Part shown: in pieces, positions 15,025 through 24,466 of the stretch
Numbering within the stretch: the stretch's first letter is position 1
Layout: every line of letters starts with the position of its first letter
Assembly (NCBI GenBank): GCA_903860975.1
Contig: CAIOSI010000043.1
Location: 62,001-126,000 of the forward strand
Direction of reading: 5' to 3'
Source: an uncultured Alphaproteobacteria bacterium
GTDB lineage: Bacteria; Pseudomonadota; Alphaproteobacteria; Caulobacterales; Caulobacteraceae
Length of the DNA stretch: 64,000 nt
Position numbers and translations under genes: made by a program
The notes under the pieces: generated by a model
Database searches by the model: none
The model's input: only the letters and a program-made list of their open reading frames with translations
What the model was told of the DNA's origin: nothing

Positions 15025-15833
15025 ATACGGTAAACCCAGTGGAAGCCTCAGAAACCTCTATCGCCAAGATCGATCCCGATCAGGTCAAGGTCGACGTGCG
15101 CGGCCTCAACTTTTTCTACGGCAAGACGCAAGCGCTGAAGACCGTCTCAGTGGCGATCGCCCGCAACCAGGTCACAGCTCTGATCGGACCTTCCGGCTGT
15201 GGAAAATCCACCCTGCTGAGGACACTCAATCGCATGTACGCCCTCTATCCGGGCCAACGTGCGGAGGGCGAGATTCTGCTGGATGGTGAGAATGTGCTGG
15301 GCGCAGGCGTCGATCTCGCCAAGCTGCGAGCCCGCGTGGGTATGGTGTTCCAAAAGCCGACGCCGTTCCCGATGAGCATCTATGACAATGTGGCCTTCGG
15401 TGTCCGACTCTACGAAAACCTGTCCAAACCGGACATGGATGCGCGCGTCGAAGAAGCCCTGACCCGTGCTGCGCTTTGGGGAGAGGTGAAAGATAATCTC
15501 AAAGGCCCCGGCCTTGGCCTGTCCGGCGGTCAGCAACAGCGTCTCTGCGTCGCCCGCGGCGTGGCGGTGCGGCCCGAGGTACTCTTGCTGGACGAGCCCA
15601 CCTCGGCGCTGGATCCGATCTCCTCGGCGAAGCTGGAAGAGACCGTGACGCAGCTGAAGGCCGACCACACGATCATTATTGTAACCCATAACCTGGGTCA
15701 GGCCGCGCGCGTCAGCGACTATACGGGCTTCATGTACCTGGGTACCCTGGTTGAGTTCGGAAAAACCGATGAGGTCTTCACCCATCCGGCGACGCGCAAG
15801 ACTTCCGACTACATCACCGGCCGCTTCGGCTAG
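15021..15833 (+). CDS. pstB: Phosphate ABC transporter ATPase PstB
   Basis: A 270-residue ABC ATPase. Walker [30 protein letters not shown] (PstB-specific), Q-loop [18 protein letters not shown], signature [14 protein letters not shown], Walker [13 protein letters not shown] and switch THNLGQA are all visible. It powers phosphate uptake and, with PhoU, normally signals to PhoR. No phoU or phoB follows within the window; the next gene is on the other strand, so the operon ends here. Confidence 0.97.
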   Translation: MNTVNPVEASETSIAKIDPDQVKVDVRGLNFFYGKTQALKTVSVAIARNQVTALIGPSGCGKSTLLRTLNRMYALYPGQRAEGEILLDGENVLGAGVDLAKLRARVGMVFQKPTPFPMSIYDNVAFGVRLYENLSKPDMDARVEEALTRAALWGEVKDNLKGPGLGLSGGQQQRLCVARGVAVRPEVLLLDEPTSALDPISSAKLEETVTQLKADHTIIIVTHNLGQAARVSDYTGFMYLGTLVEFGKTDEVFTHPATRKTSDYITGRFG

Positions 15834-15919
15834 AGCGTGACACGCAGAGCCAAAGGCGGGTCGGGTACTCGCGACCGTAGCCAGGCCGATCTGAAGTCGC
15901 AAAAAAGAGAGCGGACGCC

Positions 15920-17332
15920 TTAGGCTATGGCGGGTCGGCGACGGACGCGAGCAAGTCGCCTCAGGCGTCGCCAGAACCGCGTTTTCTCCGGTTCCGGATA
16001 GGGCTGCAGGTTTCGGACGAAGTCCTCGGCGCAGGCGCGCCAGCTGAACTTCTCAGCATAGGCGCGGACCTGAGCGCGGTCGCAGGTCAGGGCTTCGAGA
16101 CAGGCCTCGCGCAATCCCTCCGTAGCGGTGTTGGCCAGCTTCCCGGCGCCAGAGTTCGGAATGATATCGATCGGCCCGGGCGCTGGATAAGCCGCAACCG
16201 GGGTCCCTGAAGCCATCGCCTCCAGGATCACCAGCCCAAAGGTATCGGTCAGCGACGGAAAAACAAAGACGTCAGCGCCCGCGAAATAGCTGGCCAGCTC
16301 CTCACCCGACTTCGAGCCGGTGAAAATCGCCTTGGGATACTTGGCTTCCAGTTCTTCCTTTTGCGGGCCAGGCCCGACGACGACCTTGGTGCCGGGCAGG
16401 TCAAGGCCAAGGAAAGCCTCGATGTTCTTCTCCACGGCCACGCGGCCGACAGAAAGGAATATAGGCCTGGCCAAGCCGGCGTAAGGATCGGGGTCGCCTT
16501 CGCGGGGCGGATGGAAAATATCGGTGTCGACGCCACGCGACCATGCCGAGATATTCCGGAAGCCGTGCTGGGCCAACTCGTCGCGCATCGTGGGCGTGGC
16601 CACCATCAATCGGCCCGACGGCTTGTGGAACCACTTCATGTAGGCATAGCCGGCCGCCAGCGGCAAAGGCAGGCGGGCTGAGACATATTCCGGGAAGCGC
16701 GTGTGGTAGCTGGTGGTGAAGGGAAGTTTCCATTCGACACAGATACGGCGCGCGGCGAGCCCGATAGGGCCTTCTGTGGCGATGTGGATGGCTTCCGGCT
16801 CAAAGGCCTTGAAGCGCTCTTGCACGGGCTCGTAGACCCCGATCGCAACCTTGATCTCCGCATAGGTAGGCAACGGGAAGGTCTTGAACTGATCTGGACT
16901 GATCACCTCGACCTGGTGGCCCATGGCCTTCAGCTCAGCGACCACGCGGGTAAGCGTGCGGACAACACCGTTGACCTGCGGCTCCCAGGCGTCGGTCGCC
17001 ATCAAGATGCGCATCGGCCGACCTGCGTCGTGCGGAGCGTTGATCGCCTCGCGAATGCGAGGTAGCGACCGCGGCGTCTTGAGTTTGGCCTCTAGCGGCG
17101 CTGCGACCTGGTTTTGCATCCAGGCCCAGAAGGCACCTAGCAGCGCCTCCTTCGTTGGAAAATAGCGATAGACGGTGCGCTCGCCGACCTTCGCGTCCTT
17201 GGCGATTTCAGCGAAGCTGAGATCTTCGAGCGGGCCTTGCTCTAACTGATGGCCAACCGCTTTCAGGATCAGCTCGCGCGTCTCAGCGCGCTGTCGGTCG
17301 CGCAGGTTTTGAGGCGTAGCCGGCAATTTCAT
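15920..17332 (-). CDS. Fusion: TetR-type HTH domain + GT4 glycosyltransferase
   Basis: A 470-residue protein with two unlike parts. Residues about 12-65 are a TetR DNA-binding domain (LSFAEIAKDAKVGERTVYRYFPTKEALL is its core). Residues about 107-455 are a GT-B glycosyltransferase: MRILMATDAWEPQVNGVVRTL, SYHTRFPEYV, a donor domain with VGRVAVEKNIEAFL, and DTFGLVILEAMASGTPVAAY (E-x7-E). The normal TetR ligand domain is missing. The Met at residue 107 (start 17014) is where such glycosyltransferases usually begin, so internal initiation is possible, though its ribosome site is weak. The next gene upstream, the metallophosphoesterase, often accompanies this enzyme and suggests an envelope glycolipid role. 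Confidence 0.85.
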   Translation of the reverse strand: MKLPATPQNLRDRQRAETRELILKAVGHQLEQGPLEDLSFAEIAKDAKVGERTVYRYFPTKEALLGAFWAWMQNQVAAPLEAKLKTPRSLPRIREAINAPHDAGRPMRILMATDAWEPQVNGVVRTLTRVVAELKAMGHQVEVISPDQFKTFPLPTYAEIKVAIGVYEPVQERFKAFEPEAIHIATEGPIGLAARRICVEWKLPFTTSYHTRFPEYVSARLPLPLAAGYAYMKWFHKPSGRLMVATPTMRDELAQHGFRNISAWSRGVDTDIFHPPREGDPDPYAGLARPIFLSVGRVAVEKNIEAFLGLDLPGTKVVVGPGPQKEELEAKYPKAIFTGSKSGEELASYFAGADVFVFPSLTDTFGLVILEAMASGTPVAAYPAPGPIDIIPNSGAGKLANTATEGLREACLEALTCDRAQVRAYAEKFSWRACAEDFVRNLQPYPEPEKTRFWRRLRRLARVRRRPAIA

Positions 17333-17379
17333 GGCAGTCGTACTGACGCGAGTTGGAGCGCCATGTCAATCAACGGCTG

Positions 17380-18183
17380 TTAGGCGGCAAGGGGTTCGGA
17401 CAGGCCAAGCCGGGCGATTTCAGCGCGAGACTGGCGCACCTTTGTCCACTCAATAATCTCCAGGGTTCCGTCGGTGTGCTCGACGAGAGCTGTACAGCTT
17501 TCCACCCAGTCGCCGTCGTTGATGTAGGCGATCCCATCGATCATACGGCTTTCCGCCTTATGGATGTGACCACAGATCACACCATCGACGCCGCGCCGCC
17601 GCGCCTCTTCTGCCACAGCCTGCTCGAAATTCTCGATGAACTGCAGCGCCTTCTTCACCCGCGTCTTGGCGAACGCCGAGAAACTCCAATAGCCGAAGCC
17701 CAGTTGACGTCGCACGCGGTTGATCAGCGTATTGGAGGCCAGAAGCGCGCGGTAGGCCCAGTCCCCCAGCAGCGCCAGCCACTTGGCATGCTGCACCACC
17801 GCGTCGAAGTCGTCGCCATGGGTCACCAGGAAGCGCCGACCGTCAGCTGTCTCATGGATCGCATCTCGAGCAACAACAACACCGCCGAAATGGACGCCGC
17901 AAAAGTCGCGGATGACCTCATCATGATTGCCAGGGACGTAGATGACCGAGACACCTTTGCGGGCGAGCCTCAAAATCTTCTGAACCACATCGTTGTGTGA
18001 TTGCGGCCAATACCAGCCGGATTTCATCTTCCAGCCATCGATGATGTCACCCACCAGGTAAAGCGTGTCGCATTCCATATGGCGGATGAAATCGAGAAGC
18101 AGATCAGCCTGACAGCCCCGCGTTCCGAGGTGGACGTCAGAAATGAATACGCTGCGATAGCAACGGATTGCGGCTTCAGTCAC
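17380..18183 (-). CDS. UDP-2,3-diacylglucosamine diphosphatase-like metallophosphoesterase
   Basis: A 267-residue calcineurin-fold phosphoesterase. Metal-binding motifs in order: FISDVHLGTRGCQ (D-x-H), LVGDIIDGW (G-D-x-x-D), YVPGNHDEVIRDF (G-N-H-D), LVTHGDDFD and ICGHIHKA (G-H-x-H). The family cleaves UDP-diacylglucosamine or similar lipid-linked pyrophosphates at the inner membrane. GTG at 18183, with GGGGCG upstream, fits the usual family start better than an ATG 23 codons upstream. It precedes the glycosyltransferase with a 47-base gap, so the two probably form an operon acting on envelope glycolipids. Confidence 0.85.
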   Translation of the reverse strand: MTEAAIRCYRSVFISDVHLGTRGCQADLLLDFIRHMECDTLYLVGDIIDGWKMKSGWYWPQSHNDVVQKILRLARKGVSVIYVPGNHDEVIRDFCGVHFGGVVVARDAIHETADGRRFLVTHGDDFDAVVQHAKWLALLGDWAYRALLASNTLINRVRRQLGFGYWSFSAFAKTRVKKALQFIENFEQAVAEEARRRGVDGVICGHIHKAESRMIDGIAYINDGDWVESCTALVEHTDGTLEIIEWTKVRQSRAEIARLGLSEPLAA

Positions 18184-18335
18184 TTGGCGCCCCGTTTCGC
18201 CTATATTCCGCGCACTCCTGACGCGATTCCATGTCGCTTTTGCGAACGTCACCCTCGCGCTGGCGCAGGGTGTCAGCCACCTGTAAGGAACACGTCAGAG
18301 CAGACCCTCCCCAGGTCGCCCAAACATTGGTCCAA

Positions 18336-18971
18336 ATGGACGCGAGAAATTACCCCGCCAAGGCGACACCCAAGTCGCTTAAAACCCGTGCGCGAATTCT
18401 CGATTCGGCGATGAAGCTGTTTGCGCAGGTCGGTTATCACGCCGCCAACAATGGCATGATCGCTGACGCCGCCAAGCTGACGCGCGGCGCAATGCTCTAC
18501 CACTTCGCGACCCGGGAAGCGCTTGTCGAGGCGGCCATCGAGCATATTGAAATGGCGCGCGCACGGCTGTTTGAGGAGGCGGCCCGCGCCTCGGCAGCGC
18601 CCGGCCTCGACGCCTCCGAAGCCGCAATCGACGCCTACTGGGGGCTCCTGCACGAGGCGCCGTTTGTCGCGTTCTCCGAACTCGAGACGGCCGCACGCTA
18701 TGACCCTATGCTGCGTGTGCGCCTGGCTGCCGCCCAGGCCGCCTTCGATCATGCTCAAGTCGGCGACCGCTTTGGGGCACTGGCCCAGGCCGGTGCAGAT
18801 CCCCGCTTCCAGACCAGTCGCGACCTTGGCCGCTTCCTCCTGGAAGGCATCGCCCGCGGCGCCATGACCTATGACCAATCGGCCCGCCGTGAGCGGCTAC
18901 TGGCAGTCGTCAAACGCGCGGTCAGGATGCTCAACCGCAAGGGCGATATCCACGACCTTTGGAACGAGTAG
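18336..18971 (+). CDS. TetR/AcrR family transcriptional regulator
   Basis: A 211-residue regulator. The N-terminal helix-turn-helix spans about residues 15-60 (RARILDSAMKLFAQVGYHAA, then IADAAKLTRGAMLYHFATRE). The C-terminal ligand domain is of the DUF-type common in acyl/aromatic regulators; the ligand is unknown. It is divergent from the metallophosphoesterase gene, with about 150 bases between starts, and may control that gene pair. The start at 18336 was chosen because the family begins shortly before the HTH; the frame is open 35 codons further. Confidence 0.88.
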   Translation: MDARNYPAKATPKSLKTRARILDSAMKLFAQVGYHAANNGMIADAAKLTRGAMLYHFATREALVEAAIEHIEMARARLFEEAARASAAPGLDASEAAIDAYWGLLHEAPFVAFSELETAARYDPMLRVRLAAAQAAFDHAQVGDRFGALAQAGADPRFQTSRDLGRFLLEGIARGAMTYDQSARRERLLAVVKRAVRMLNRKGDIHDLWNE

Positions 18972-18980
18972 GAAAATGAA

Positions 18981-19006
18981 AGGCCCGACGCCGGCGCGGC
19001 GGGCCT
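18981..19006 (+). terminator. Hairpin between converging tetR and redoxin genes
   Basis: AGGCCC / GGGCCT plus inner GCCG / CGGC form a 10-base-pair stem with a small bulge. It is followed on the plus strand by a modest T-rich stretch (TGTCTTCGTCTT). It probably ends the tetR transcript. Confidence 0.5.
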
Positions 19007-19031
19007 GTCTTCGTCTTCTGCTGGCGTCGGC

Positions 19032-21119
19032 TTACTTGCCGGCCGTTGGCGATCCCCCCGGAGCCGCAGGCTTGGCGTCGCTCGCCGCCGCTTCGCGACG
19101 CTTGTGCTGGCCGCCCATCATTTTCTGCATCGCAGCGAGCTCGTTATTGTCGATGAAGCCGTCATGGTTGGCGTCGAGAACATCGAAAAACTTCAGCATC
19201 TGCTCACCGAGCTGACCCTTGAGTTCGGTCTTTTCCAGCTTCCCGTCGATATTGGCATCGAGCATACCCATGACGCGATCGTTGTTCAGCTCTTCGTCGT
19301 AGTTGACCATGTGCTTGGAGGTTTCATCCACCCAGCGATACCGCACCGCAGTGTAGAACATTTCCTCCCAAGACTGGTCTCCCCAGACGACCTTTTTGCT
19401 CGGGTCGGGGTTGGATGGATTGCGCTTGGAGTTGTCATAGATGAAGTGCGCAATCAGCTTCGAACCCGCCGGCACCTTGACGGGCTCGGCGAAGGTATAG
19501 TCCCGCTGCCAACTGAAATCGTAACGCGGCAGAGAGAGCAGCAGCTTCTCTCTGCCGTCTGGGTAGCGGATCCACAGGTCCGACATTGCGCCCCGATAGT
19601 GCGCGTGCGGGAAGGCCGAATAGAGCAGGGCTTCGTGGGGGAAGGTAATGTAGCCCGTTTCCTGGTGATGCGGATCGTTCGGCGGAATGACGATCGTTTG
19701 ATTTACGATCACCGAATTATGCATCACCAGATCAGGCTTCTGGTTATCTTTGTAGAAGTAGAGCGCGATCTGGGTGTGATCGGTCACTTCCTTGCCAAAC
19801 GGGGTGTAGTGGGTCTGGAAGCCAATCGCGCCGCCCGGCGGGATCCAGGTCCCCACGTTCTTCGGCGCGATCTCGCTTTCGGCACCGACCGCATAGCCGC
19901 CGACCGAAACGCCCCATTTGTTTTCGAAGGCCTGCTGACCTGGCTTCGGAACTTCCGTCATGTAGCCCGTCAGCACATGGTGCACGCCCTGTCGGCTTTC
20001 GACCTTCACCGTCGAGGCCCTCAGCCACTTGCCCTCCGTTTGCGGGTTGGCGACGAAGGGATGCTGGTAGTCGACCACGCCTGAGGCGGGGATGGTGTAG
20101 GCTGGCACGTTGAGAATTTCGTCGGGCTTGCCCAGCGGCCAGTCCGCGGCGACCAGGTGTTTTACGCCCAGTGGGTCCTTGCCCTCGCCGCGCAGGGCGC
20201 CGGATTCCACCCAGTGCACCAGGGTCTTGATCTCGGCGGCGCTCAGGTTCTTGTCGTCGGAGAACTTACCCACGTGCGGATCGGCGTTGTAAGGGGGCAT
20301 CCGATCGGTGCGGATGACCTCTCGGATCATCGGCGAGAAGCCCTTGACGGTGGCATAGTCCTTCATCGCGAAGGGACCGATGCCGCCTTCTTCGTGGCAA
20401 GCCACGCACTTGGCTTCGAGGATCGGTGCCACATCCTTCACATAGGTGATCTGGGCGTGAGCTTTGGCGCGCTCCGGGAAATCGACCAGGCAGCCCTTGG
20501 AGGCCTGCGTTGCCGCCATCGCCGGCTTGCCCGCCAGGACGGCGGAGAGCGCGTCGCTTGCGAACTCGTGGCTCACACCCTTCTGCACGCCATAGTCGGA
20601 CGCATCGTTCACCGGGCCGTGGTAGGCAACCGTCCAGGTCTTCGGATTGATCACGAACACCTCGGCTGTACGGGTGACGCCCAGCGCCTCGCCGACCAGC
20701 TGGTTCGAATCCATCAAGATCGGGATATCGATGCCGAATTCCTTGGCCTCAGCCGCTATGGCCTCACGGCTATCCTGCAGGTTGGAATCGACCAGCATCA
20801 TCTCGACGCCTTGCGCGGCGTATTTGTCGTGCAGCGCCTTCAGCGCTGGCGTCATCGCCCGGGCGATCGGGCAGCCAACACCGGTCGAGACCAGCACGAT
20901 CGCCCTGGCGTCCGCCAGCCTGTAAAGCTCGTGGGCTTCCAGCTTCTGAGCGTCGACCAGCATGAAGTTGTCGACCTTCGCCGGCATCGCACTCATCGGC
21001 ACCGTCGCCGATACGCCTTGAGCTTGTTGCAAGGCGTTGATCGCCGGGCTCGTCGAGCAACCATAGACGAAAAGCGCACTTAGCGCCGCACCGAACACAC
21101 CAATTCGCGCAGACATCAT
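19032..21119 (-). CDS. Redoxin + cytochrome c + copper-monooxygenase-like + EF-hand lipoprotein
   Basis: A 695-residue exported protein with a lipobox (LFVYGC) at residue 21. In order: a redoxin domain (about 50-195) with the single-Cys VGCPIARAMTPAL site; a c-type haem site CVACH at 238-242 with a downstream RMPPYNAD that may give the Met ligand; a region (about 330-600) resembling PHM/DBH-type copper monooxygenases, with HH near 380, His near 437 and HAH near 505; and two EF-hand loops, DANIDGKLEKTE and DANHDGFIDNNE, near 621 and 649. The ATG at 21119 has GGAAGGA before it. The combination suggests a periplasmic redox enzyme; the reaction is unknown. Confidence 0.8.
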   Translation of the reverse strand: MMSARIGVFGAALSALFVYGCSTSPAINALQQAQGVSATVPMSAMPAKVDNFMLVDAQKLEAHELYRLADARAIVLVSTGVGCPIARAMTPALKALHDKYAAQGVEMMLVDSNLQDSREAIAAEAKEFGIDIPILMDSNQLVGEALGVTRTAEVFVINPKTWTVAYHGPVNDASDYGVQKGVSHEFASDALSAVLAGKPAMAATQASKGCLVDFPERAKAHAQITYVKDVAPILEAKCVACHEEGGIGPFAMKDYATVKGFSPMIREVIRTDRMPPYNADPHVGKFSDDKNLSAAEIKTLVHWVESGALRGEGKDPLGVKHLVAADWPLGKPDEILNVPAYTIPASGVVDYQHPFVANPQTEGKWLRASTVKVESRQGVHHVLTGYMTEVPKPGQQAFENKWGVSVGGYAVGAESEIAPKNVGTWIPPGGAIGFQTHYTPFGKEVTDHTQIALYFYKDNQKPDLVMHNSVIVNQTIVIPPNDPHHQETGYITFPHEALLYSAFPHAHYRGAMSDLWIRYPDGREKLLLSLPRYDFSWQRDYTFAEPVKVPAGSKLIAHFIYDNSKRNPSNPDPSKKVVWGDQSWEEMFYTAVRYRWVDETSKHMVNYDEELNNDRVMGMLDANIDGKLEKTELKGQLGEQMLKFFDVLDANHDGFIDNNELAAMQKMMGGQHKRREAAASDAKPAAPGGSPTAGK

Positions 21120-21381
21120 TCTCTGAATTCCTTCCCAGATGGCTCTTCGACAAGCGCCGTGTGAATGGCGTGCTGAGGCCCCGTAGGGCTCACATCCTAA
21201 CACTGTTCAGGGGCCCAAATCCACATTTGCATCGTTGCAAGTCTGTCACGTTCGTCGATCGGTGTTTTTCCATCGAAAGCCGCCTCGCCGTCCGCCAGTA
21301 GGCGGTGTACGGCGATGGCAATCCGCTTGGCGATCGCCCATGAGGCGGGCAATGTTGCGACCCAAGCTTTGGGGAGAGTTC

Positions 21382-22788
21382 ATGAGCTTCATCACACGCC
21401 GCAAACCGGTAAGCGCCCAAGCGCGACCCGGCGACGGACAACGCCTCAAAGCGACGCTCTCCTGGCCGCATCTCGTGGCGCTGGGCGTCGGCGCGATCAT
21501 CGGCACCGGCATCTACACCTTGACCGGCGTTGCCGCGGGTCTGGCTGGGCCTGCGGTCATTGTCTCCTTCGCAGTCGCCGGCGCAGTCTGCGCGTTTGCG
21601 GCGCTGAGTTATGCGGAGATGGCGACGCTGATGCCGCACGCCGGTAGCGCCTACAGCTATTCTTACGCAACGCTCGGAGAGCTGGTGGCCTGGGTGATCG
21701 GCTGGAGCCTCATCCTCGAGTACACTTTGGTCTGTAGCGCGGTGTCCGTTGGCTGGTCGGGTTATGCGTCAGGCCTGATCGAACAGGCCCATTGGGCAGT
21801 CCCCAAGGCCCTGCTCGCGGGTCCGGAGGCTGGAGGCCTGATCAACCTGCCGGCCGTCTTCATCGCGCTTGTGGTCACCGGGATACTCCTTGTGGGCACG
21901 CGCGAGAGCGCGACGGTCAACTTTGTCCTCGTGTGCGTAAAGCTGGTGGCCCTGGCGGGCTTTGTCGCTTTGACGCTGCCGCATTTCGACGCCGCCCATT
22001 TCCATCCCTTCGCGCCTTTCGGTTTTGGCGCCCACGAGATGGACGGCAAGAAATATGGCGTCATGGGCGCCGCAGCGATCATCTTCTTCGCCTTCTATGG
22101 CTTCGACGCCATCTCAACCGCGGCCGAGGAGACCAAAAATCCGAGCCGCGACCTGACCATTGGCATCGTCGGCTCGATGGTCATGTGCACCTTTATCTAC
22201 ATGATTGTGGCCACCGCCGCCCTGGGCGCCTCGCCTTATGACGTCTTCTCCAAGAGCTCCGAGCCGCTGGCGTTTGTCCTACGTCAGCTCAACCAGCCGA
22301 TCGCCGCCTCACTGATCGCTGGTGCGGCGGTGTTGGCGATGCCGACGGTGATTATGGTCTTCATGTTTGGTCAGAGCCGGGTGTTTTTCGCCATGGCCCG
22401 TGACGGCCTGCTACCCAAGGCGCTGGCCAGCGTCAGCTCACGCGGCGTTCCGAGCACCGTTACGATCCTGACGGGCGTCATCGCCGCGGTGATCGCCGGG
22501 GCGATACCGCTGTCAGAGATTGCCTCGCTTGCCAATGCAGGCACCTTAGCGGCCTTCATCGCAACAGGCCTTGCCGTGATGGCGCTGCGCCGCGCCGCGC
22601 CCGATCTGCCGCGCCCTTTCAAGACCCCGCTGGTCTGGGTCGTGGGACCCGCCGGCATCCTTGGCTGTCTCTATTTATTCACCAGCCTCTCGGCCAAGAC
22701 GATGATCTTCTTCGCCCTGTGGAATGCGTTCGGCCTCGTCGTCTACCTTCTCTACAGTCGCAACCGGAGCAAGCTCGCAGGCTCTTGA
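21382..22788 (+). CDS. APC-family amino-acid permease (cationic amino-acid transporter type)
   Basis: A 468-residue protein with about 12 membrane helices. The first helix has GVGAIIGTGIYTLTGVAAG, the unwound G-x-G-I/S substrate loop of APC transporters, followed by SYAEMATLMPHAGSAYSYSY. Helix 6 has FFAFYGFDAISTAAEETKNP, characteristic of the YfnA/CAT group. GGGGAGAG precedes the ATG at 21382. It is divergent from the redoxin lipoprotein gene, and the MATE gene follows in the same direction. The substrate is unknown. Confidence 0.92.
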   Translation: MSFITRRKPVSAQARPGDGQRLKATLSWPHLVALGVGAIIGTGIYTLTGVAAGLAGPAVIVSFAVAGAVCAFAALSYAEMATLMPHAGSAYSYSYATLGELVAWVIGWSLILEYTLVCSAVSVGWSGYASGLIEQAHWAVPKALLAGPEAGGLINLPAVFIALVVTGILLVGTRESATVNFVLVCVKLVALAGFVALTLPHFDAAHFHPFAPFGFGAHEMDGKKYGVMGAAAIIFFAFYGFDAISTAAEETKNPSRDLTIGIVGSMVMCTFIYMIVATAALGASPYDVFSKSSEPLAFVLRQLNQPIAASLIAGAAVLAMPTVIMVFMFGQSRVFFAMARDGLLPKALASVSSRGVPSTVTILTGVIAAVIAGAIPLSEIASLANAGTLAAFIATGLAVMALRRAAPDLPRPFKTPLVWVVGPAGILGCLYLFTSLSAKTMIFFALWNAFGLVVYLLYSRNRSKLAGS

Positions 22789-22924
22789 AATCGATCGTCG
22801 GCTGCGTGCTTGAGGCAGATTTGAGAACCTGGCGCTTGGCGTGGAGCCAGGTTGGGGGCTATCCCCATCCAAACGGCCGACTTGCGGCTGGCGGCGCAGG
22901 TCGAGCGCCAGAGGAGCTTGCGCC

Positions 22925-24466
22925 GTGACGGCTCACACAGACACCGCTGGCAGACGACCGGGACCGCCGGGGGGGTTCCCGGGCCGCAAGGGTCCTGACC
23001 TGACGGTCGGACCAATCGGCAAGACGCTGATCTTATTCGCCATGCCGGTGTTGGGTTCCAACATCTTGCAATCGCTGAACGGCTCAGCAAACGCGATCTG
23101 GGTCAGCCATGTTCTGGGCGAAGCCGCGCTGACCGCCACCTCCAACGCCAACCAGATCTTCTTTATGATGCTGGGCGCATCGTTCGGCGTGACCATGGCT
23201 GCGAACATCATGATCGGTCAGGCGATCGGGGCCCGCAATGAGGCGCTCGCCAAGAAAATAATCGGCACATCCACGACCTTCTTCATCGTGCTCTCACTGG
23301 CGATAGGCATTGCCGGTGGGATCCTGACGCCGCACATCCTGGACGCTATGCGCACGCCACTGGCGGCTCGGGCAGACGCGATCGCCTATCTGCGGGTGAT
23401 CTTCGCAGCCATGCCGTTCGTCTATTTCTTCAGCTTCGTGATGATGGCGCAGCGTGGGACCGGCGACGCCAAGACGCCGTTCTATTTCGCCCTCCTACAG
23501 GTGGGGCTCGACATCGTCCTGAACCCGATGCTGATCATGGGTATTGGGCCGTTCCCGAAAATGGGCATCGCGGGCTCTGCGACATCGACCCTGGTTTCGC
23601 AGACCTTCACACTCCTGATCATGCTGACCCACCTCTATCGGCAAAGGTCGATTCTCGTGGTGCGACCCAGCGAGTGGCGCTTGCTCATTCCCGATTTCAC
23701 GATCATCCGGACCCTGCTGACCAAGGGTACGCCCATGGCTCTGCAGATGATGGTCATCAGCTTTGCCACGGTCACCATGCTCAGCTTCGTGAACCGCTAC
23801 GGCGTCCATACCGCCGCCGCCTATGGCGCGGCCTCACAGCTTTGGACCTACGTTCAGATGCCCGCCATGGCGCTCGGCGCTGCGGTCTCGTCCATGGCCG
23901 CGCAAAACATCGGCGCGGGCAAAATGGATCGGGTTGAGCGCGTCGCAGTGATCGGCGCTCTTTATGCGATTGTCTTCACCGGCCTGCCGATCCTGGTCCT
24001 CTACTTCGCCGACCCCTTCGCCTTGCGGGCCTTCCTAAAGGGCGCCAGCCTTTCTCTACCCATCGCTGTGCATATCAATTCGATCGTTCTTTGGGGCTTC
24101 GTGCCCTTCGGGGTCGCCTTCATATTCTCCGGGATTGTCCGCGCGACGGGAGACGTCTGGCCGCCCTTGCTGGCCATGATCGTTTCGCTTTGGGGCGTGC
24201 GAGTGCCAATGGCTCACTTCCTGGAGCCCCACTGGGGCGCCGACGCCATCTGGTTCTCGTTCCCGGTCGGCAGCACGATGACCTTGATCCTGGCCGGTGG
24301 CTACTTCCTATGGGGGCCCTGGAAAAAGTCACGGATGCTCGACATGAGGCCAAGCGCCGATGCGCCGGATACGGGGCTTGGCCAGCCTATGCCAGACGAG
24401 AGCCAGGCAATCACAGACGAAGAGCAGCGCGAGCTCGATCGTGAACTGCAGCCTGCGCCGGGCTAG
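22925..24466 (+). CDS. MATE family efflux transporter
   Basis: A 513-residue membrane protein with about 12 helices in two related halves (MPVLGSNILQSLNGSANAIW ... GTPMALQMMVISFATVTMLS). Typical MATE segments are FGVTMAANIMIGQAIGARNE, MMAQRGTGDAKTPFY and VSSMAAQNIGAGKMDR. GTG at 22925, with GAGGAG upstream, is the best start. It probably exports drugs or metabolites using a Na+ or H+ gradient. The stop codon shares the palindrome CTAG with the stop of the converging serine hydrolase. Confidence 0.93.
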   Translation: MTAHTDTAGRRPGPPGGFPGRKGPDLTVGPIGKTLILFAMPVLGSNILQSLNGSANAIWVSHVLGEAALTATSNANQIFFMMLGASFGVTMAANIMIGQAIGARNEALAKKIIGTSTTFFIVLSLAIGIAGGILTPHILDAMRTPLAARADAIAYLRVIFAAMPFVYFFSFVMMAQRGTGDAKTPFYFALLQVGLDIVLNPMLIMGIGPFPKMGIAGSATSTLVSQTFTLLIMLTHLYRQRSILVVRPSEWRLLIPDFTIIRTLLTKGTPMALQMMVISFATVTMLSFVNRYGVHTAAAYGAASQLWTYVQMPAMALGAAVSSMAAQNIGAGKMDRVERVAVIGALYAIVFTGLPILVLYFADPFALRAFLKGASLSLPIAVHINSIVLWGFVPFGVAFIFSGIVRATGDVWPPLLAMIVSLWGVRVPMAHFLEPHWGADAIWFSFPVGSTMTLILAGGYFLWGPWKKSRMLDMRPSADAPDTGLGQPMPDESQAITDEEQRELDRELQPAPG

